From JAADEM01 sp965371855 (lineage in GTDB: Bacteria; Bacteroidota; Bacteroidia; Bacteroidales; Marinilabiliaceae): 64,000 nucleotides of DNA. The notes beneath the pieces are model-generated. The model made no database searches, had not been told where the DNA came from, and saw nothing but the letters and a program-made list of their open reading frames with translations. Of this stretch, positions 59,928 through 64,000 are shown one piece after another. The stretch covers positions 1 through 64,000 of the forward strand of contig CBDUZZ010000009.1 in the NCBI GenBank assembly GCA_965371855.1, written 5' to 3'. The position numbers and the translations under genes were made by a program. Every line of letters starts with the position of its first letter. Position 1 is the first letter of the stretch.

Positions 59928-62172
59928 TAACAGTTACAGCAGTAATATCTACAATTTCACGTACAGAACAATTCATTTGCAACACATTGATTGGTTTCTT
60001 AATTCCCATCACAATGGGGCCAATAATTTCAGCACCACCAAGTTCATTCATCATCTTATATGCGATATTACCGGAACTCAGATTAGGAAATATAATGGTA
60101 TTCACATCCATACCTTTAATTCTGGAAAAAGGATATTTCTCATCACGCAGTGCAGTATTAAATGCATAGTTAGCCTGCATTTCACCATCTACATGCAAAT
60201 CTTGATGATTCTCATGCAAAAAATTCACAGCTTCTCTTACTTTACGAGGACTTCCCTCCTTGGTTGAACCAAAGTTTGAATATGAAACCATTGCCATAAC
60301 AGGTGTCATGTTGAAATTACGTACAACATCTGCAGTCATAAGTGCAGTATCAACTAAAGTACGTGATGTAGGGCTATAATTCACTGTGGTATCAGCAAAG
60401 AAAAATGGACCTTTTTTAGTCATTACAATGTACATACCTGCTATATTATCAAAAGTATCTTTTGATCCAACTATCTGAAGAGCAGGTCTGATTGTATCGG
60501 CATATTTATTGGTATACCCTCCTATAAAGCCATCTGCTTCACCGCTTTCCACCATCATTATACCAAAATAATTAGGATTATTCATTAACTCACGTGCCTC
60601 TATCAAGTTCAATCCTTTACGTTGTCTCTTTTCAAAAAGCAACTTCGCAAATCTCATTCTTCTATCATTTTCCTCCTCATGTTTAATATCAATAATAGTC
60701 ATTCCTTCTATGTGGACACTATTCTCCCGGGCAACCTTTTCAATTGAAGTTTTCTTACCAAGAAGAATTGGAATAGCTATTCCTTCATGCCTGACTGTAT
60801 CTGCCGCTTTCAAAACTTTAAATTGATCAGCATCAGCAAATATTATTCGTTTAGGATTAATCTTGGCTCTCTGATGTATTCCGTCAACCAGCTTATCATA
60901 CAAGCCCATTCTTTTCATTAACTTAACCTTATACTCCTCAAAATCCTTTATTGTCACACGTGCAACGCCAGTATCCATAGCTGCTTTTGCCACTGCTGGC
61001 GCAACTGCAGTTATCAAACGAGGATCTAAAGGAGTTGGAATAATATATTTGCGACCAAAGGCGAGATTCTGACTTTTATATGCAGCATTTACCACCTCAG
61101 GCACATCTTCTTTGGCCAAATCGGCTAAAGCATATACTGCTGCCCTTTTCATCTCTTCATTAATCTTTGTAGCACGTACATCAAGTGCACCCCTGAAAAT
61201 ATAAGGAAACCCAAGTACATTATTTATCTGGTTTGGATAATCAGATCTTCCCGTTGCAAAGATTATATCCGTACGAGCTGCTACTGCAATATCATAGGCA
61301 ATTTCAGGATTCGGGTTAGCCATAGCAAAAACAATGGGATCTTTTGCCATACTCTGCACCATCTCTTTTGTCATTACATCAGCTTTCGACAGGCCAAGAA
61401 AAACATCAGCCCCTTTAATAGCCTCATCCAGAGTTGTAAAATCCGTTTTACGAGCAAACTCCAGCTTATACTTATTCAAATCGTCTCTTTTATCAGACAA
61501 TACTCCCTTACTGTCTAACATCAACACATTTGTAAGTTTCACACCTAAGCTTATATATAGTTTGGAACACATAATAGCAGCAGCACCGGCACCATTAACA
61601 ACAACTTTGATATTTTCTATCTTCTTACCATTTAATTCCAGTGCATTCAACAAACCTGCTGCAGAGATAATTGCAGTACCATGTTGATCGTCATGAAATA
61701 CAGGGATATCCAACTCTTTAATCAATCGTGTTTCTATTTCAAAACACTCAGGCGCTTTTATATCCTCAAGATTTATACCTCCAAATGTTGGTGCAATAGC
61801 CTTTGCAACCTTTATAAAAGCCTCTGTATCATTCTCGTCAACCTCAATGTCAAACACATCAACATCAGCAAACACTTTAAACAGTAATCCTTTACCCTCC
61901 ATTACCGGTTTTCCGGCTAACGGGCCAATATTACCCAATCCAAGAACTGCCGTTCCGTTTGACATTACTGCAACAAGGTTATTTTTAGCGGTATACCGGT
62001 ATGCATCATCCGGATTATTCTCAATCTCTTTACAAGGTTCAGCAACCCCGGGAGTATACGCCAACGAAAGGTCACGTTGTGAACTATAGGGTTTTGTAGG
62101 AACAACTTCAATTTTTCCGGGACGACCCATTTCATGATACTTTAAAGCATCTAGCCTTGTTATTTTATTCAT
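59899..62172 (-). CDS. maeB: NADP-dependent malic enzyme fused to a phosphotransacetylase-like domain
   Basis: The 757-residue protein has the malic N-terminal domain (SQRDLSLAYTPGVAEPCKEI, VFHDDQHGTAIISAAGLLNA), the NAD(P)-binding domain (VVVNGAGAAAIMCSKLYISL, FAMANPNPEIAYDIAVAART), and from about residue 430 a phosphotransacetylase domain (KRIIFADADQFKVLKAADTV, IIGPIVMGIKKPINVLQMNC). It converts malate to pyruvate and CO2. The second domain is usually regulatory (acetyl-CoA sensing) rather than catalytic in this family. The length is standard for MaeB. Confidence 0.94.
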   Translation of the reverse strand: MNKITRLDALKYHEMGRPGKIEVVPTKPYSSQRDLSLAYTPGVAEPCKEIENNPDDAYRYTAKNNLVAVMSNGTAVLGLGNIGPLAGKPVMEGKGLLFKVFADVDVFDIEVDENDTEAFIKVAKAIAPTFGGINLEDIKAPECFEIETRLIKELDIPVFHDDQHGTAIISAAGLLNALELNGKKIENIKVVVNGAGAAAIMCSKLYISLGVKLTNVLMLDSKGVLSDKRDDLNKYKLEFARKTDFTTLDEAIKGADVFLGLSKADVMTKEMVQSMAKDPIVFAMANPNPEIAYDIAVAARTDIIFATGRSDYPNQINNVLGFPYIFRGALDVRATKINEEMKRAAVYALADLAKEDVPEVVNAAYKSQNLAFGRKYIIPTPLDPRLITAVAPAVAKAAMDTGVARVTIKDFEEYKVKLMKRMGLYDKLVDGIHQRAKINPKRIIFADADQFKVLKAADTVRHEGIAIPILLGKKTSIEKVARENSVHIEGMTIIDIKHEEENDRRMRFAKLLFEKRQRKGLNLIEARELMNNPNYFGIMMVESGEADGFIGGYTNKYADTIRPALQIVGSKDTFDNIAGMYIVMTKKGPFFFADTTVNYSPTSRTLVDTALMTADVVRNFNMTPVMAMVSYSNFGSTKEGSPRKVREAVNFLHENHQDLHVDGEMQANYAFNTALRDEKYPFSRIKGMDVNTIIFPNLSSGNIAYKMMNELGGAEIIGPIVMGIKKPINVLQMNCSVREIVDITAVTVIDAQDISKK

Positions 62173-62218
62173 TTTTATGTTATTTAAAAATTTAATGTTA
62201 TTATTAGAAACTAATTAT

Positions 62219-62226
62219 CAAATTTA
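62219..62226 (-). promoter_or_regulatory. Candidate -7 promoter element of maeB
   Basis: TAAATTTG on the minus strand fits TAnnTTTG, 46 bp before the ATG at 62172. The -33 element is not clear. The remaining 62227-62454 has no other feature. Confidence 0.3.
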
Positions 62227-62454
62227 CTCATTTTCATAGGTAAAAACCATCTTTTATCAGGAAGAAATTAAGCATATATTTTTAAAATCATTTAATAATC
62301 TGATATAATGCACACTAATTAACATATATAACTTTTTAAATAAGTCATTAATTAATACCATTTGAACATTTATCATCCATTTCAATTTGCTCAAATGAAC
62401 ATATTAAGTTATTTTCACGATGTAATTCAATCAAGGCATAATAATTATAATAGC

Positions 62455-64000
62455 ATGCAGATAGTAAAATATATTCTTCTATTCGTATCCCTCATAATAA
62501 ATACTTCAGTATTATCACAAGAAGATAATACAGCTACTGATACTCCCGAAAAAGACATCCCTGCTAAAATTGAACTCATCCCTGTACTGGAGCTTACAAG
62601 CAGACTTCCTGATGCAACTAATAAAATAAAATCAATTGAACAATCATTGATTACTGATAAAATAATAAAAGAAGAAATAATAAAATTAGATACATTCCTT
62701 CTCAATTTTAAACAGTTCAAACAGAAACATATCCATAAAGGAGAAGAATTAGAAGACCTAAATTTATTACAGAATGAACTTTACAACTGGGAAAAAGAGA
62801 AAGCAAAATTATATGATGTACAACAATCATTTGACAATATAAAAAATGAACTTATTGAGCAAAAAGAATCACTTCAAACAATAAAAACATTATGGGAAAA
62901 AAGCCTTGAAGCTGCAAAGGGTAATGACCTACCTAATAATGCAAAAAGAATGGTAAACTCTTTATTGAAAGATATTGAACGTATCAATCGCACTTTAAAC
63001 GAAAAGAATGATTTGGTATACAAGCAATTGGAATCCATCGCAAACACCACAATTTACATTAATGATCAAATACAGACAATAGAGACTAAATTAAGTAGTT
63101 TAACGGAAACACTTATTTTAAATAAAGAACCCTCCCTGTTTCATAAATTATTCAAAAAAGACAACGATAGTAATAATCAAAAAAAGTACGTACCAAAAGA
63201 TTTTTATACTCCTATATCCAATTATGTATCAGATAATTTAATAATCATTACAATTCATATAATATTCTTCTTGCTTATTTTTGTTCTTTTAAATGTTCTA
63301 AAAAGGAAAATAAAACCTGCCAAATACAAAGATTTAGATGCAAAACTAATTTATATAGTTTTCGAATTCCTTCACAGACCTTTAATTAGTGCTTTATTGA
63401 TTTTTTTATTAAGTGCAAGTTTTATTTATACCGATCCTCCTCCTGTTTTCACAACACTTATATACTTTCTTCTGCTTATTCCTGTAATGATAATACTTCC
63501 GGTAATTACAATAAAAGAATTTAACTTTTTTATATACGGATTAGGTCTTATATATCTGTTAACCCTGTTTTTACGTCTGCATATTCTTAATTCAATAACC
63601 GGATATCTAATTATTCTAGGAGCTATTTTAATGACAGTTTGGGGGATTGGAAAGTTTTTACATAAAAGCATTATTAATAAAATATTTAAAAGAGATATTA
63701 CCAGAATGATAATGTCATTCCTTTTTTACGGTTTCGCAATATTATTAATCATTTCATTTTTTTCAATTTTAATAGGTTATTATACATTAGGCTTATTTCT
63801 TTTCGACAGCACGATATGGTCTATATACCGAGTCTTCCTTTTTTACGCATCTGTTGCAGTTCTTGCTGGATTTACAGAATTACTTTTATATAGCGATTAC
63901 GTCAGACAGATAAATTCAATTAAAAAGAATTCTAAGGAGATTTTATCGTGGTTACATTCATTTATTTTATTAATGATGACATTAATTTTGTTCAAAGAGA
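62455..64000 (+). CDS. Large membrane protein, N-terminal part (possibly MscS-type channel), cut by window end
   Basis: From ATG 62455 the frame stays open to the window edge (515 codons). There is a signal peptide (YILLFVSLIINTSVLSQ), a periplasmic coiled-coil region (about 60-235, KNELIEQKESLQTIKTLWEK), and then repeated membrane helices from about residue 262 (LIIITIHIIFFLLIFVLLNV, LLLIPVMIILPVITI, FLFYGFAILLIISFFSI). Long periplasmic coiled coil followed by many helices is how MscK/YbdG-like mechanosensitive channels begin. The MscS pore domain itself is outside the window, so the name is tentative. Confidence 0.6.
   Translation, partial: MQIVKYILLFVSLIINTSVLSQEDNTATDTPEKDIPAKIELIPVLELTSRLPDATNKIKSIEQSLITDKIIKEEIIKLDTFLLNFKQFKQKHIHKGEELEDLNLLQNELYNWEKEKAKLYDVQQSFDNIKNELIEQKESLQTIKTLWEKSLEAAKGNDLPNNAKRMVNSLLKDIERINRTLNEKNDLVYKQLESIANTTIYINDQIQTIETKLSSLTETLILNKEPSLFHKLFKKDNDSNNQKKYVPKDFYTPISNYVSDNLIIITIHIIFFLLIFVLLNVLKRKIKPAKYKDLDAKLIYIVFEFLHRPLISALLIFLLSASFIYTDPPPVFTTLIYFLLLIPVMIILPVITIKEFNFFIYGLGLIYLLTLFLRLHILNSITGYLIILGAILMTVWGIGKFLHKSIINKIFKRDITRMIMSFLFYGFAILLIISFFSILIGYYTLGLFLFDSTIWSIYRVFLFYASVAVLAGFTELLLYSDYVRQINSIKKNSKEILSWLHSFILLMMTLILFKE

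Overview
This 64 kb window looks like a chromosomal segment of a Bacteroidota bacterium, probably of the order Bacteroidales or a related marine or aquatic lineage. The DNA is AT-rich. Most genes lack clear Shine-Dalgarno sites, and several upstream regions carry the Bacteroidota -7 motif TAnnTTTG. Typical Bacteroidota families are present: a BlaI/M56 pair with TonB-plug-like modules, GH20 and GH29 glycosidases, DUF1080, a FISUMP protein, AsmA, an IorAB pair, and a fused malic enzyme-phosphotransacetylase. No rRNA, tRNA or CRISPR array was found. The right end cuts a gene.

Layout. 1-1.9 kb is accessory DNA: an IS21-like end, a small membrane protein, an orphan HigA antitoxin with a HigB relic, and two copies of a group-II-intron-like module. 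1.9-9.4 kb (minus) holds DUF2721, AsmA, a lipoprotein, an alpha/beta hydrolase and indolepyruvate oxidoreductase IorAB. 9.4-13.4 kb holds nested palindromic elements, the M56/BlaI sensor pair and a TlpA-like thioredoxin. 13.6-17.9 kb (plus) holds an ECF sigma factor with a small CxxC partner, a transporter relic, and then a RiPP operon: a secreted precursor with five E-x-K-C-G motifs, an MNIO (DUF692) enzyme, its DUF2063 partner and DoxX. This is the HvfABC/bufferin type. 18.2-23.7 kb is a glycan-degradation group (hexosaminidase, CBM9-like lipoprotein, alpha-L-fucosidase). 23.8-26.9 kb holds NYN/LOTUS, a gutted methyltransferase, small membrane proteins and Tag.

26.9-46.0 kb is a 19 kb minus-strand envelope cluster. 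It starts with an ECF sigma factor, a probable anti-sigma and two Spy/CpxP-like proteins. These are followed by an ABC ATPase, an ABC permease fused to a catalytically dead M1-peptidase-like domain, TolC, an adaptor, an RND pump, a 1566-residue protein joining a whole RND pump to a C-terminal ABC ATPase, and a separate ABC-2 permease. The RND-ABC chimera is the most unusual gene here. It is flanked by about 210-bp direct repeats.

46-49.4 kb has a beta-barrel protein, a lipocalin-like relic and a FISUMP protein. 49.6-55 kb is a Lol/MacB-like export operon (lipoprotein-sorting protein, two FtsX-type permeases, ATPase, outer-membrane barrel), bracketed by identical 37-bp direct repeats and interrupted by a broken four-helix-bundle gene between inverted repeats. 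55.6-62.2 kb (minus) has a tandem adenylate kinase with a degenerate second half, a Tat-exported Gfo/Idh/MocA oxidoreductase with a DUF1080 protein, an outer-membrane protein fragment and MaeB. The right edge (plus) is the start of a membrane protein, possibly an MscS-type channel.

All family names come from reading the translations; no search was run.
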